Assembly: GCA_019414025.1 (NCBI GenBank)
Contig: DXMU01000026.1
Span: 1 to 57,929 of the forward strand
DNA from: Collinsella sp.
GTDB taxonomy: Bacteria > Actinomycetota > Coriobacteriia > Coriobacteriales > Coriobacteriaceae
Reading direction: 5' to 3'
DNA length: 57,929 bases
This document shows, piece after piece, positions 15,701 to 24,731 of the stretch (position 1 is its first letter; every line of letters starts with the position of its first letter). The position numbers and the translations under genes were made by a program. The notes below the pieces were generated by a model. The model made no database searches. It worked only from the letters and a program-made list of their open reading frames with translations, and had not been told where the DNA came from.

Positions 15701-16089
15701 TATGCCTCGGTCGAGGGCTCCGCAGCCTCGGTATCAGCCTCGACGGCGTTCTCGACCATGACGTCGGCGGCAGGCGTCACGTTGCCACCCGAAATGGCGT
15801 CGTTGAGCTGCTCGCGCAGCTGGTCCATGCGCTCGCGGGCCAGGTCGACCTTGGCGCGCAGGTCGTCGGTCTTGGCGTCGACCATCGGGCCAAAGTCATT
15901 CACCGCAGCACGGGCCTCCTCGGCGCTGTGCTCGTAGGTGTCGCGCATATTGTCCCAGGCGTCGTTGGCGATATCGGCAGCCATGGCGCGGGTCTCGGCG
16001 CCCGAGCGCGGAGCCAGAGCAACACCGATAATAGCGCCGGCAGCAGCACCAAAAAGTGCGCCGGAGACAAAGCTGAAAGTCTTACCCAT
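15700..16089 (-). CDS. YtxH-family small membrane protein (129 aa)
   Basis: One glycine-rich N-terminal membrane helix (FVSGALFGAAAGAIIGVALAP, about 5-25) followed by a long charged helix (25-100) that is likely coiled coil, and an acidic tail. This is the YtxH layout; function is unknown but often linked to envelope stress. The start is set at ATG 16089 because AGAGGA lies six bases upstream; longer in-frame starts (to 16161) lack a site. First gene of a coupled pair with the PRC-barrel protein. Confidence 0.72.
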   Translation of the reverse strand: MGKTFSFVSGALFGAAAGAIIGVALAPRSGAETRAMAADIANDAWDNMRDTYEHSAEEARAAVNDFGPMVDAKTDDLRAKVDLARERMDQLREQLNDAISGGNVTPAADVMVENAVEADTEAAEPSTEA

Positions 16090-16225
16090 GATCATTCCTC
16101 TCCTGCGGGCACGTCGGTGCCCACCGTTTGAATGCTGTCCATTATACCCGCAGCGCATCACTTGCCGCTCCGCTCATCTGCGTACGGCAAAGGCGCAGGT
16201 ACGTGATGGTGATAAACGCGTAGGC

Positions 16226-17059
16226 CTACTCCTGAGGCATAGCCGGCATGGCCACCGTGGCACCCGGGTCCTCGCCGGCGCCGTCCACGAGCGGCAGGCC
16301 GCCCTCATGCGCAGGTCCTGCCGGAACCGTCGCCGCACCGCCAAAGACGGCAGCGGAGGCCTCGTGGTTCTCGGCAACCGCGCCCTCGGTATCAATCGCC
16401 ACCTGGGGCTCGTCGTCAAAGTTGGGGACGCCCTGGGGCTCGGTGGGAACGGGCTCGGCGGTCGCATCGGCAACGGGCTCGGCGTCGACCGGCACATCGC
16501 CCTCGTCAGCGCCCTCGTCCTCGGCAGCATCTTCGCCGTTCGCAGCAGCGACGGCCTCGTGAGGGTCCTTGCCCTCGGCCTCGGCGCGCATGCCCAGCAC
16601 CAGGTTGCGCAGGCCCGCGACCGTGCCTTCCACGTCGGGGGCAGGCTGGTCGGCGTGCAGGTACGCCCAGTCCATCATAAAGGTGGCCGACGACAGCGCA
16701 CCGATGGCCAGTGCGTCGTCGGGGCACGAAAGCTCGACCTCAAAGACACGCTCGTCATGCTCGCTTACGCGCGTGCGGCCGCACGAGATGCTACCGGCAA
16801 GACCGGTCTCGTTCATGAGCTCGACCGTCACGTGCTCCAGCAGGTGGCAGAGCTCGGTCTGACCCATGCAATCCTGGAACTCGCGGCCGGAATCACCCAG
16901 GCACAGGTGCTTGGCAATCGCCGGTACCAGGTAGTACACGCGCGCCGTGGCCTCGATGTCCTCCGAGGTCATGAGCGGCATGCCGGGGTTCACCAGCACA
17001 TGCGCGCAGATCTTGTCCTCGCTGACGGTGACCTTAAGGATGTTGAACAGGCCTGCCAT
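16226..17059 (-). CDS. Stand-alone domain resembling cyanophycin synthetase N-terminus (277 aa)
   Basis: Residues about 25-135 resemble the N-terminal domain of cyanophycin synthetase: CHLLEHVTVELMNETG (71-86) parallels its HxxEHVxxELxxLAG segment and GRTR (94-97) matches exactly, with FEVELSCPDDALAIGAL following as expected. The ATP-grasp and Mur-ligase-like domains are absent. The rest (about 150-277) is a low-complexity Ala/Glu/Asp/Pro tail. Function unknown; possibly amino-acid-chain binding or a structural remnant. AGGGGAGAG precedes the ATG. It is 24 bases downstream of the CNNM gene and likely in its operon. Confidence 0.6.
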   Translation of the reverse strand: MAGLFNILKVTVSEDKICAHVLVNPGMPLMTSEDIEATARVYYLVPAIAKHLCLGDSGREFQDCMGQTELCHLLEHVTVELMNETGLAGSISCGRTRVSEHDERVFEVELSCPDDALAIGALSSATFMMDWAYLHADQPAPDVEGTVAGLRNLVLGMRAEAEGKDPHEAVAAANGEDAAEDEGADEGDVPVDAEPVADATAEPVPTEPQGVPNFDDEPQVAIDTEGAVAENHEASAAVFGGAATVPAGPAHEGGLPLVDGAGEDPGATVAMPAMPQE

Positions 17060-17083
17060 AACTCTCCCCTACTCTTCCTTGTC

Positions 17084-18457
17084 CTACTCGTCGCCATCGT
17101 GCGGGTCCACAGAGCCCGCACCCGACGCCGCCGGCTTCTCTGCCGAAGACTCGGAATCCTTCTTATCGGTTTCGGCCGGAGCGATCACGCGAATGAGCGA
17201 GATGCGCTGGCCACGCATCGACTGCACTTTAAACTTGTACCCCGCGACCTCAAACACCTCTCCGATGTCGGGCACCGAGTCGCAAAGCTCCAAGATCCAG
17301 CCGGCGATGGTTTCATAATCATCGCTTTCCTCGAGCGGCCAACCAAGCTCAATCGCGTCATCGCACGAAAAACGCCCATCAACGAGCCACTCGCGGCGCG
17401 AAAGGCGCGTGAGATACTTGTTGTCGGGGTCGAACTCATCCTCGATCTCGCCCACGATCTCCTCGACGATGTCTTCGATGGTGATGATGCCGGCCGTGCC
17501 GCCGTACTCGTCCACGACGACCACGATCTGGTCGTGCGAGGTCTGCATCTCGGACAGCAGCGGCAGGATGTCCTTGGTATCGGGCACAAAGGTGGCGTCG
17601 CGCAAAAAGTCGGCAATGGGCTGGTCGCCCTTGCCGTCGAGCGCGGGCTGGATCAGGTCCTTGATGTGCGCGATGCCCGCGACATTGTCGGGGTCCTCGT
17701 GATAGACGGGGATGCGGCTGAAGCCGGTCTGGCGCATGGTGGACAGCACGTCGGCGACTGTCTCGTCGTCCTCGCACATGGTGGTGTCCACGCGCGGCAC
17801 CATGACCTCGCGAGCCACGGTGTCGCCCAGGTCGAAGATCTCGTGGATCATGCGCTTTTCCTCGTCGAGCAGGTCGTCCTGCTCCGAGACCATGTACTTG
17901 ATCTCTTCCTCCGAGACGTTCTGGCGGTCATCGGCGCTCTTGATGCGCAGGATGCGGGCCAGGCCGTCGGAGCAGGCACCGGTCAGCCACACGAGCGGGC
18001 GGGCGATCTTTTGGAACACGGAGAGCGGCCCCACGACCTGTTTGGATACGCCCTCGGCGTTGGCCAAACCAATGCGCTTGGGGACGAGCTCGCCGATCAC
18101 GATGGACACGAAGGCGACCGCGACGGTGATGATGACCGGCGCCAGGCCGCGCGCGATGGCGGAGAGCGGCGCGATGCCAAAGCTCATGAGCCACGTGGCG
18201 AGCGGGTCGGACAGGCTCGTCGAGGCAACGGCGGACGAGGCGAAGCCCACGAGCGTGATGGCGACCTGGATGGTGGCGAGCAGCTGGTCGGAGTCGGCAG
18301 CCAGCTTAATGGCACGCTCGGCGCGCTTGTCGCCTTCCTCGGCCTCATGCTCCAGCACGGCGCGCTTGGCCGTGGTGAGCGCCATCTCGGACATAGAGAA
18401 GTAGCCGTTGATGAGGGTCAAAACGAGGGTGGTGATAAGGGAGATGGTTATGTCCAT
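17084..18457 (-). CDS. CNNM/CorC-family membrane protein with CBS pair (457 aa)
   Basis: A CNNM membrane domain (about 1-190) opens with LTLINGYFSMSEMALTTAKR. A CBS pair follows (about 205-335, VMVPRVDT and VVVDEYGGTAGIITIEDIVEEIVGEI), then a CorC_HlyC C-terminal domain (about 350-430). Related proteins export Mg2+ (MpfA, CorC) and are sometimes labelled hemolysin. The 17-residue Ser/Glu/Asp end is low complexity. The ribosome site is weak. It lies directly upstream of the cyanophycin-synthetase-like gene. Confidence 0.88.
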   Translation of the reverse strand: MDITISLITTLVLTLINGYFSMSEMALTTAKRAVLEHEAEEGDKRAERAIKLAADSDQLLATIQVAITLVGFASSAVASTSLSDPLATWLMSFGIAPLSAIARGLAPVIITVAVAFVSIVIGELVPKRIGLANAEGVSKQVVGPLSVFQKIARPLVWLTGACSDGLARILRIKSADDRQNVSEEEIKYMVSEQDDLLDEEKRMIHEIFDLGDTVAREVMVPRVDTTMCEDDETVADVLSTMRQTGFSRIPVYHEDPDNVAGIAHIKDLIQPALDGKGDQPIADFLRDATFVPDTKDILPLLSEMQTSHDQIVVVVDEYGGTAGIITIEDIVEEIVGEIEDEFDPDNKYLTRLSRREWLVDGRFSCDDAIELGWPLEESDDYETIAGWILELCDSVPDIGEVFEVAGYKFKVQSMRGQRISLIRVIAPAETDKKDSESSAEKPAASGAGSVDPHDGDE

Positions 18458-18571
18458 CGGGAGTTTCTCGAACCTCCAAGATTCGGGACGTTGGGTAGTA
18501 AGCGTAGGTGACGGATAGGGCAGTTGCGCCCGGCGGCCGCTTGGATGGGCCCGCGGGCACAGGAGCGATCG

Positions 18572-19255
18572 CTAGATTACGAAGAGGATCACCGCCATGA
18601 ACTGGAAGATACTGCCGGCGAGCACGCACAAGTGAAACACACTGTGCAGGTAACGCACGTTTTTGGCGATGTAGAACGGCACGCCCACGGTGTAGCACAC
18701 GCCGCCGACAGCGAGCAGAGCAAGTGCCACGGGGTTGAGCAGCGACACGAGCTCGGGCAGCTTAAAGACGACGAGCCAGCCCATCAGCAGGTAGACCAGG
18801 CCGCTTACCCAGTGCGGCTGGCGCTCGCGCATAAAGCATTCGAGGGCAATGCCGATAATGGCGATGGCCCATACGGCAAAGAACAGCGCAGGGCCGCCGT
18901 CGTTTGCGAGCGTGATGAGGCAAAACGGCGTATAGCTACCGGCAATGAGCAGGTAGATGCAGCTGTGGTCGATGATGCGAAACACGCGCTTGGCGCGCGC
19001 GGGCTGAATCGCGTGGTAGAGCGTAGAGGCTAGGTATTCGAGGATAATGCTGACACCATAGACAATCGCCGCGGCCATGTGGGCCGGGCCTCCGCCGCGC
19101 AAGGCAGCGAATACGATCAGGAGCACCAGGCCCGCGATACCCAGCAGGCAGCCGACACCATGGGTGACGGAGTTCATGATCTCCTCGCCCACCGTGTAGT
19201 GTGGAACGGCCGCGGTCTTGGGTCGCGGCTTAGAACTGTCGCTCGAATCGGACAT
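18572..19255 (-). CDS. Hemolysin III / YqfA family membrane protein (227 aa)
   Basis: Seven predicted membrane helices of the HlyIII/PAQR superfamily, with the conserved metal-site residues in SVTHGVGCLLG, STLYHAIQPARAKRVFRIIDHSCIYLLIAG (split here by family motif) and the late HSVFHLCVLAG. Roles proposed for relatives include membrane-energy and lipid homeostasis. The ATG at 19255 is preferred, with GGAGG 11 bases before it; a TTG at 19273 is the alternative. The 114 bases downstream to the CNNM gene show no clear terminator. Divergent from the alpha/beta hydrolase. Confidence 0.85.
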   Translation of the reverse strand: MSDSSDSSKPRPKTAAVPHYTVGEEIMNSVTHGVGCLLGIAGLVLLIVFAALRGGGPAHMAAAIVYGVSIILEYLASTLYHAIQPARAKRVFRIIDHSCIYLLIAGSYTPFCLITLANDGGPALFFAVWAIAIIGIALECFMRERQPHWVSGLVYLLMGWLVVFKLPELVSLLNPVALALLAVGGVCYTVGVPFYIAKNVRYLHSVFHLCVLAGSIFQFMAVILFVI

Positions 19256-19362
19256 ACCGGTTACATCCTCCAACGTAAAGAGTTCTCAACACTATATCAA
19301 AGCGTCTGGGTGCGTGCGAAATTTGCACCATACGTGACCCTTTGTTTACCCATTCTTTGCCT

Positions 19363-19421
19363 GTTGACGCATCAACGGTGAACGTCCATAATGCGCTTGC
19401 ATTAAATGTTGATGTATTAAC
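19363..19421 (+). promoter_or_regulatory. Promoter with twin operator-like palindromes before the hydrolase gene
   Basis: TTGACG (19364-19369) and CATAAT (19387-19392) are spaced 17 bases. GTTGACGCATCAAC (19363-19376), a palindrome with perfect five-base arms, covers the -35. A related GTTGATGTATTAAC (19408-19421), matching at 11 of 14 positions, lies past the expected start site, 45 bases downstream. This is the layout of a repressor binding two sites. No repressor gene is adjacent. Confidence 0.6.
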
Positions 19422-19441
19422 ATCTTATAGGAAAGCTTCTT

Positions 19442-20407
19442 ATGTCTCAAAACGCACGTTCCCATCGAAAGCTTAAGGTAGCCGGTGTTGTTGCGCTGGT
19501 GCTCGTTGTCGCGCTGCTGGGGTTTGCCGGCAACTTCTTGTTCGACTTTGCCCTGAATCCCCAAGCGCCCTACACCATGAAGATGATGCAGGACGGCAAG
19601 GACGGCAAAAAGGGCGAGCAGATGGATGCCGAGGCAGTCGAGGCGCGGGCATGGTTTAAAGAAAACCGCGAGAGTAGCAGCCTCACCGCAGATGACGGAA
19701 CCGAACTTGCCGCCTGGTATTTTGCCGCCCCAGAGAGCACGCACAATTACGCTATCTGCCTACACGGATACACCGATGAGCCCATCGGTATGGCCCGATA
19801 CGCCAAGAGATTCCACGACCGCGGCATGAACGTGCTCGCACCTGCCGCCCGCGCCCACGAGCGTTCCGGCGGTGACTACATCGGCATGGGCTGGCCCGAG
19901 CGACTCGATGTCGTCGCGTGGATCGGGCGGATCGTTGCGGCCGATCCCAAGGCGCGCATCCTGGTCTTTGGCGAGTCGATGGGCGCGGCGACGGCCATGA
20001 ATGTCGCGGGGGAATCTCTGCCCGCAAATGTGAAATGCATTATCGAGGACTGCGGCTACACGAGCGTCTGGGACGAGTTTTCTCTGCAGCTCAAGGACGT
20101 GTTCGGCCTGCCCAGCTTTCCCTTGCTCGATGTAGCAAACTTGGTGTGCAACGTGCGCGCGGGCTACGACTTCCATAAGGCAAGCAGCGTGGATCAACTC
20201 AAACGTGCAACAGTTCCCATGCTTTTTATCCACGGTGACCAAGACACCTTTGTACCGTACAGCATGCTCGACCAAAACTACGAGGCGTGCGCCAGCAAGG
20301 TTAAACAGAAGCTCACTATCCACGGCGCCACCCACGCCAAGAGCGCGCAAGTCGACCCCGAGCTCTACTGGAATACGGTCGACGACTTCCTCGGAAAGAA
20401 TTTTTAG
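19442..20407 (+). CDS. Membrane-anchored alpha/beta hydrolase (321 aa)
   Basis: An N-terminal membrane helix (about 12-36) precedes an alpha/beta-hydrolase domain that would face outside. The oxyanion-side motif CLHGYTDEP, nucleophile elbow GESMGAA, acid in HGDQDTFVP and histidine in HGATHAKS make a full Ser-Asp-His triad. It belongs with BAAT/YqkD-like serine esterases or peptidases; the substrate is unknown. The ribosome site AGGAAAG is eight bases before the ATG. Single gene under the twin-palindrome promoter. Confidence 0.85.
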   Translation: MSQNARSHRKLKVAGVVALVLVVALLGFAGNFLFDFALNPQAPYTMKMMQDGKDGKKGEQMDAEAVEARAWFKENRESSSLTADDGTELAAWYFAAPESTHNYAICLHGYTDEPIGMARYAKRFHDRGMNVLAPAARAHERSGGDYIGMGWPERLDVVAWIGRIVAADPKARILVFGESMGAATAMNVAGESLPANVKCIIEDCGYTSVWDEFSLQLKDVFGLPSFPLLDVANLVCNVRAGYDFHKASSVDQLKRATVPMLFIHGDQDTFVPYSMLDQNYEACASKVKQKLTIHGATHAKSAQVDPELYWNTVDDFLGKNF

Positions 20408-20444
20408 GCAAAAAGCAACGTCCGGGGCTTTATCTGACCCCCTA

Positions 20445-20576
20445 TTTTCGGAAGTATGCGGCAAAATCTGGAACTGCCGACCAGACCGCAGTTTTATCAA
20501 CAATTTATCAGGGGTTTTGTTGCCAAAAAACGTCGTGTGCTCGGCGGTCTCAGAATTTGCCGCATACTTCCGAAAA
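20445..20576. repeat. 132-bp inverted-repeat element between hydrolase and DUF362 genes
   Basis: TTTTCGGAAGTATGCGGC starts the left arm (20445-20467) and the same 22-23 bases return inverted at 20555-20576 with a one-base length difference. The interior is non-coding. It occupies much of the 251-bp gap. The arm resembles the ends of the element inside the ECF ATPase gene (GGAGTATTCTGC). Confidence 0.7.
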
Positions 20577-20658
20577 ACCGCCCGCGAACGCCGTGCTCGC
20601 AGGCGATTTTTGCTATCGTTGCGCTACAAAAGCGCTTGTTTTGTCCAATAGTCAGGCG

Positions 20659-21864
20659 TTACTTGACCTCGATGAGCTCATACTTGCTCGTGCCCAGGCC
20701 GATCTTCTCGGCGTGTGCGATGCAGGAGCGCCAATCGGTGTCGGGATGCGTGATGCAGAAGGGATCGCGCGCCTGCTCGCCCTCCAGATGCTCATGGTCA
20801 TGCTCCATTTTGGCCGCGCTGTCGGTGAGCACGGTGTTAGGCAACGGCTCGGATGCCAGGACGGCGTCGGCGCAGGCCTGGTCGATGGCGACCGGATCGA
20901 AGCTCGCAAACATGCCAATGTCGTTGACGATGGGCGTGTCGTTCTCGGCATGGCAATCGCAGTTGGGGCTGATGTCCATGGCGAGCGAGATATGAAAGCT
21001 CGGGCGGCCGTCGACGATAGCCTTGGTGTACTCGGCGATCTTGCAGTTGAGCACGTCGGCGGCGGCGTCATAGTCGGGATTGATGGCATCCTGGTTGCAC
21101 ACGCCGATGCAGCGGCCGCAGCCCAGGCAGCGGTCGTGGTCGATGGCGGCCACGTGCACCTCGACGGTCTTGCCGCTCGCAAGCTCGCGCTCGCGGGTGC
21201 CATCGAACGAGATGGCGTTGTGCGCGCAGATCTTTTCGCAGGCACGGCAGCCAACGCAGTGCTCGGTCGCGACGCTCGGCTTGCCAGCGGCGTGCTGCTC
21301 CATCTTGCCGGCACGGCTGCCGCCGCCCATGCCCAGGTTCTTCATGGCGCCGCCAAAACCGGCCTGCTCATGGCCCTTAAAGTGCGTGAGGCTGATCACG
21401 ATATCGGCATCCATGAGTGCCTGGCCGATCTTGGCCTCGTGCACGTACTCGCCGCCCTCGACCGGAACGAGCGCCTCGTCGGTACCCTTGAGTCCGTCGG
21501 CGATGATGACCTGGCAGCCCGTGGCATACGGGGTAAAGCCATTCTGGTAGGCGGTGTCGATGTGCTCGAGCGCATTTTTGCGGCTACCCACATAGAGCGT
21601 GTTGCAGTCGGTAAGGAAGGGCTTGCCGCCCAGCTCCTTCACGACATCCGCGACGGCGCGGGCGTAGTTGGGGCGCAAAAAGCTCAGGTTGCCCAGCTCG
21701 CCAAAGTGAATCTTAATGGCGACGAACTTGTTCTCAAAGTCGATCTGCTCAATGCCGGCGCGACGGATGAGGCGCTTAAGCTTGTCAAGCTGGCTCTCGC
21801 GAGCATGCGTGCGCAGGTTGGTGAAGTACACCTTAGCGGGTGCTGCGGGTGCAGTTGCGGTCAT
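20659..21864 (-). CDS. DUF362 protein with two 4Fe-4S clusters (401 aa)
   Basis: An N-terminal DUF362 domain (about 10-190; KIHFGELGNLSFLRP, SLTHFKGHEQAGFGGAMKN) is joined to a ferredoxin pair: CVGCRACEKIC (about 207-217) and CLGCGRCIGVC (about 248-258). DUF362 proteins are cytoplasmic and have no settled function, though electron transfer is implied by the clusters. A histidine-rich stretch (HDHEHLEGE) sits near the C-terminus. GAGGGGAT precedes the ATG at 21864. Single gene. Confidence 0.85.
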   Translation of the reverse strand: MTATAPAAPAKVYFTNLRTHARESQLDKLKRLIRRAGIEQIDFENKFVAIKIHFGELGNLSFLRPNYARAVADVVKELGGKPFLTDCNTLYVGSRKNALEHIDTAYQNGFTPYATGCQVIIADGLKGTDEALVPVEGGEYVHEAKIGQALMDADIVISLTHFKGHEQAGFGGAMKNLGMGGGSRAGKMEQHAAGKPSVATEHCVGCRACEKICAHNAISFDGTRERELASGKTVEVHVAAIDHDRCLGCGRCIGVCNQDAINPDYDAAADVLNCKIAEYTKAIVDGRPSFHISLAMDISPNCDCHAENDTPIVNDIGMFASFDPVAIDQACADAVLASEPLPNTVLTDSAAKMEHDHEHLEGEQARDPFCITHPDTDWRSCIAHAEKIGLGTSKYELIEVK

Positions 21865-21960
21865 AGTTATATCCCCTCGGTCTATATGGCGTTACAGACA
21901 TAGAGGATGGTACCCATTGAAGTGGGGTTGAAGTCAAGCGCAACGCCGAGTCGCTACGGC

Positions 21961-22056
21961 CACTCATTGGGGACAGACTTAAATGAGTGCCGCCAGGGAC
22001 AGTCCTTGCCAGTCCGGCCGGCGAGCCGGCGAATCGGCAAAGACTGTCCCCGATGA
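21961..22056. repeat. GGGGACAG repeat block 3' of the ABC permease gene
   Basis: CACTCATT and AATGAGTG (21961-21968, 21982-21989) bracket GGGGACAGACTTA. Then GGGACAGTCCTTGCCAG and CGGCGAATCGGCAAAGACTG lead to TGTCCCCGATGACTACT, whose CTA is the stop of the permease gene. A near copy lies at the other end of the same operon (25542-25704). Confidence 0.75.
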
Positions 22057-24723
22057 CTACTCCTGCACCTTGAGGGCTTCGGCCAGGCTGACGCGCTTGA
22101 TGGAGCGCGTGTGTAGCAGCGCCACGACCAGGTAGGTCGCAAAGCCGATGCCGACGCATGCAGCCATGGACCAAGCGGGCACGTAGATCTCGATATTGCC
22201 GTTGTAGGCGAGCAGCATCGAGCGGAAAATCGCGGTCAGCGAGCCAATGATCACGGGCAGGCTCAGCACGAGTGACACCGCCACGCACAGCGTGATCGAG
22301 CGGATGTACAGATGCGAGATCTCGCTATCGCGATAGCCAAAGACTTTCATGTAGCTGATCGAACGGGCGCTGTGGTCGATCACCGCCTTGGTCAGCAGGT
22401 ACATAAACAGCAGGAAGATAAACACCGCGAGCCCGATCATCATGCCGATCATTTTGCTCATCATGCCGATGAACTGGTCGCCCACGGCGCGCATGTCGTC
22501 GGGCGTGGTGTCGCCGGCAAAGTAACGAGCATCGAGGTCGAGCTTCTCGTCGCTCACATAGCCGTTAAAGTAGGCGGCGTCGTTGTCGAACAGCTCGTTA
22601 AAGTCGTCGATACTCATATAGATATTCATGTCCGACTTGGAGCCCCAGGCACAGTCCTTGCCCGCGTACTCAAGGGAATAATGCTCGCCCTCGTACTTGT
22701 CGCTGAGCGTGACCTTCTGACCCTCGCTCCAGCCAAACTTATCGAGCAGACCGCCGCCAAAGACGACGCGCCCATCGCCGACGTCGAGGTCTTTCCAATA
22801 ACGCGAATCGGATGAAATGCCGTAGACGGAAATCGTCTCCTCGCCATTACCATCGCCACGGTCGTATTGCAGCTGGTAAACGGCGTATTTCTCGGCCTGC
22901 GCGATTGCGCCCGCGCCGTTGTCGGTCGTATTGACCGGGTGGATATCGTCGTTGTCAGTGTCGATCTTAGAGGCCTTGTCGATCAGGTCGATAGCCTCGT
23001 CGCGGTTGCAGCCGAGGGCATCGGCAAGGTCATCGAGGCGCGCATAAAGCGCATCTTTCTTGTCCTGGACCTTGGCGAGCGCGTCCTGCGCCGCGGCCAG
23101 GGTCTCGGCAGACGGAACGCTGGTCGCGGCATCGGCTGCCGCCTGCGCCGCATCGGCCGCGTCATCGAGCTCGTCGCTGGCATCCTGAGCGGCGGAGAGC
23201 AGCGCACCATCCACCGACCGCAAGCGCTCGAGCGCCGCCCACTGCCCGCGCTCCTCGGCAGTACCCTCAAGCTCTAGCGGAGCCTTGAGCGTGTACTGGT
23301 GCTCGGCGACCAGGCTTGTCTCGAGGTTGTCGGCGTAATGCGTCATCGTGGGCAGAATCGCCAGGCCAAAGAGCAGCAGCAGCGAGGCAAACGCAATGCC
23401 CACGAAGAGCGTGGCGAAGTTGCCCAGGTTGCGCAGGAAGATGCGCAGGCGAAAGCGCGAGACAAAGCCCATGCGCTCCGGCAGCTGCAGGCCGCGCTTG
23501 GTGCCCGATTTGCCGCTCGCCTCGTGACGAAGGAACTGCAACGGCGTCTTGCCCATCTTGCGAAGCAGGCCCACCAGCGTGATGAGGATGAGCGCGGCAG
23601 CGGGAACCACGGCGCACTTCACAAAAATCTCCCAGCTCCAGTACACCTGGAAGGGAGGCAGGCTGTACGAACCGTAATAGAGGCCGCGCATGGGCTCGGT
23701 AAAGAACGCGACGCCGAGCGCGGTGCCCAAAAGCGCCGCGACCACGCCCACGATGGCGGGAAGTGCCAGGTAGTGCAGCACGATCTCGCGGCGGCGATAG
23801 CCGCTGGCGAGCAGTGTGCCAATGATGGCGCTCTCCTCCTCGATGGTGGCGTCGGTGAGCACCACAAAGACAAACGCCATGATCACGATGATAATGTCGA
23901 GCAACGTCATCCACATCATGGAGTCGCCGTCCACGTCGTCGCGCGCGTAGCCAATACCCTGGTTGGAATCGGCGTCGATCAGATCGTCCACGCGCGCATC
24001 GGCATCGGTCAGCGCCTCGACCATATCCTGCTCCGCATCGATGCGATCCGCGGTGGGGAGGTCACGATCGGTAAAAGCAAAGGAGTAGGTGTAGGCAGGT
24101 GCACCACCGGCATCCTCGAGCGCGGCAAAGCCGGCGTCGGTGACCTCGGCCACACCATAGGTGATGGTGTTCACCGTAAAGTCCGAATTGTTGAGGAACA
24201 GCGCCTGGCTATCGGGCTGGGTCATGATGCCGCAGATGGTGTAGGTGCGGCCCTCAAGCTCAACCTTATCGCCCACGACAAGGTCGTTGTTGGTGGCAAA
24301 AACGCGGTCGATAGCCACCTCATCGTCCGTCTTGGGCTCCTTGCCCTTACAGTAGGACGCAATGTCGACCTTGATGCGATGCGCGTAGGTGCGCAGGGTG
24401 CGCTTGGTGCCATCGTCGCCGGACGCCTTTTTGATGATGGCGTCGATAGAGAAGTTCTTGCAGAGCGTAACGCCGCCGACGTCCTCAGCCGCGTCTTCGG
24501 CAGCCTTGAGCTGGTCTTTGGTGGCCTCGAAGGAGGTAGTTACGCGGCCGTCCTCAATCGTGTAGTCTTCGCGCATGTCATCAATGAGGCAGCCGATGGA
24601 ATGCGCCGCGAGCAAAAAGCCCGAGGTAAGGGCGATGCTTCCGCACATAAGCAAAAAGATGCCCAGGTACTTGCCGATATTGCGGCGCAGCTCGCGCGGG
24701 AGACGTTTTGCGAGAGGTGTCAT
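22057..24723 (-). CDS. FtsX/MacB-type ABC transporter permease (888 aa)
   Basis: Two FtsX permease repeats. One membrane helix near residue 20-45 is followed by an outer domain (about 50-270), three helices (about 275-415), another helix (about 440-465), a second outer domain (about 470-745) with an Ala/Asp-rich helical hairpin (about 540-620), and three last helices (about 745-880). Such permeases export or sense peptides or lipids with a MacB-like ATPase. The ATG at 24723 is chosen; the frame reaches a TTG at 24738 that overlaps the ATPase stop. It starts eight bases after the ATPase gene. Confidence 0.88.
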   Translation of the reverse strand: MTPLAKRLPRELRRNIGKYLGIFLLMCGSIALTSGFLLAAHSIGCLIDDMREDYTIEDGRVTTSFEATKDQLKAAEDAAEDVGGVTLCKNFSIDAIIKKASGDDGTKRTLRTYAHRIKVDIASYCKGKEPKTDDEVAIDRVFATNNDLVVGDKVELEGRTYTICGIMTQPDSQALFLNNSDFTVNTITYGVAEVTDAGFAALEDAGGAPAYTYSFAFTDRDLPTADRIDAEQDMVEALTDADARVDDLIDADSNQGIGYARDDVDGDSMMWMTLLDIIIVIMAFVFVVLTDATIEEESAIIGTLLASGYRRREIVLHYLALPAIVGVVAALLGTALGVAFFTEPMRGLYYGSYSLPPFQVYWSWEIFVKCAVVPAAALILITLVGLLRKMGKTPLQFLRHEASGKSGTKRGLQLPERMGFVSRFRLRIFLRNLGNFATLFVGIAFASLLLLFGLAILPTMTHYADNLETSLVAEHQYTLKAPLELEGTAEERGQWAALERLRSVDGALLSAAQDASDELDDAADAAQAAADAATSVPSAETLAAAQDALAKVQDKKDALYARLDDLADALGCNRDEAIDLIDKASKIDTDNDDIHPVNTTDNGAGAIAQAEKYAVYQLQYDRGDGNGEETISVYGISSDSRYWKDLDVGDGRVVFGGGLLDKFGWSEGQKVTLSDKYEGEHYSLEYAGKDCAWGSKSDMNIYMSIDDFNELFDNDAAYFNGYVSDEKLDLDARYFAGDTTPDDMRAVGDQFIGMMSKMIGMMIGLAVFIFLLFMYLLTKAVIDHSARSISYMKVFGYRDSEISHLYIRSITLCVAVSLVLSLPVIIGSLTAIFRSMLLAYNGNIEIYVPAWSMAACVGIGFATYLVVALLHTRSIKRVSLAEALKVQE

Positions 24724-24731
24724 GGCGTCGC

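Noticed and set aside
15938..18511. 857-aa plus-strand ORF
   Set aside because: It runs antisense through YtxH, CphA-like and CNNM genes, and is rich in His/Arg/Gly with no recognisable domain.
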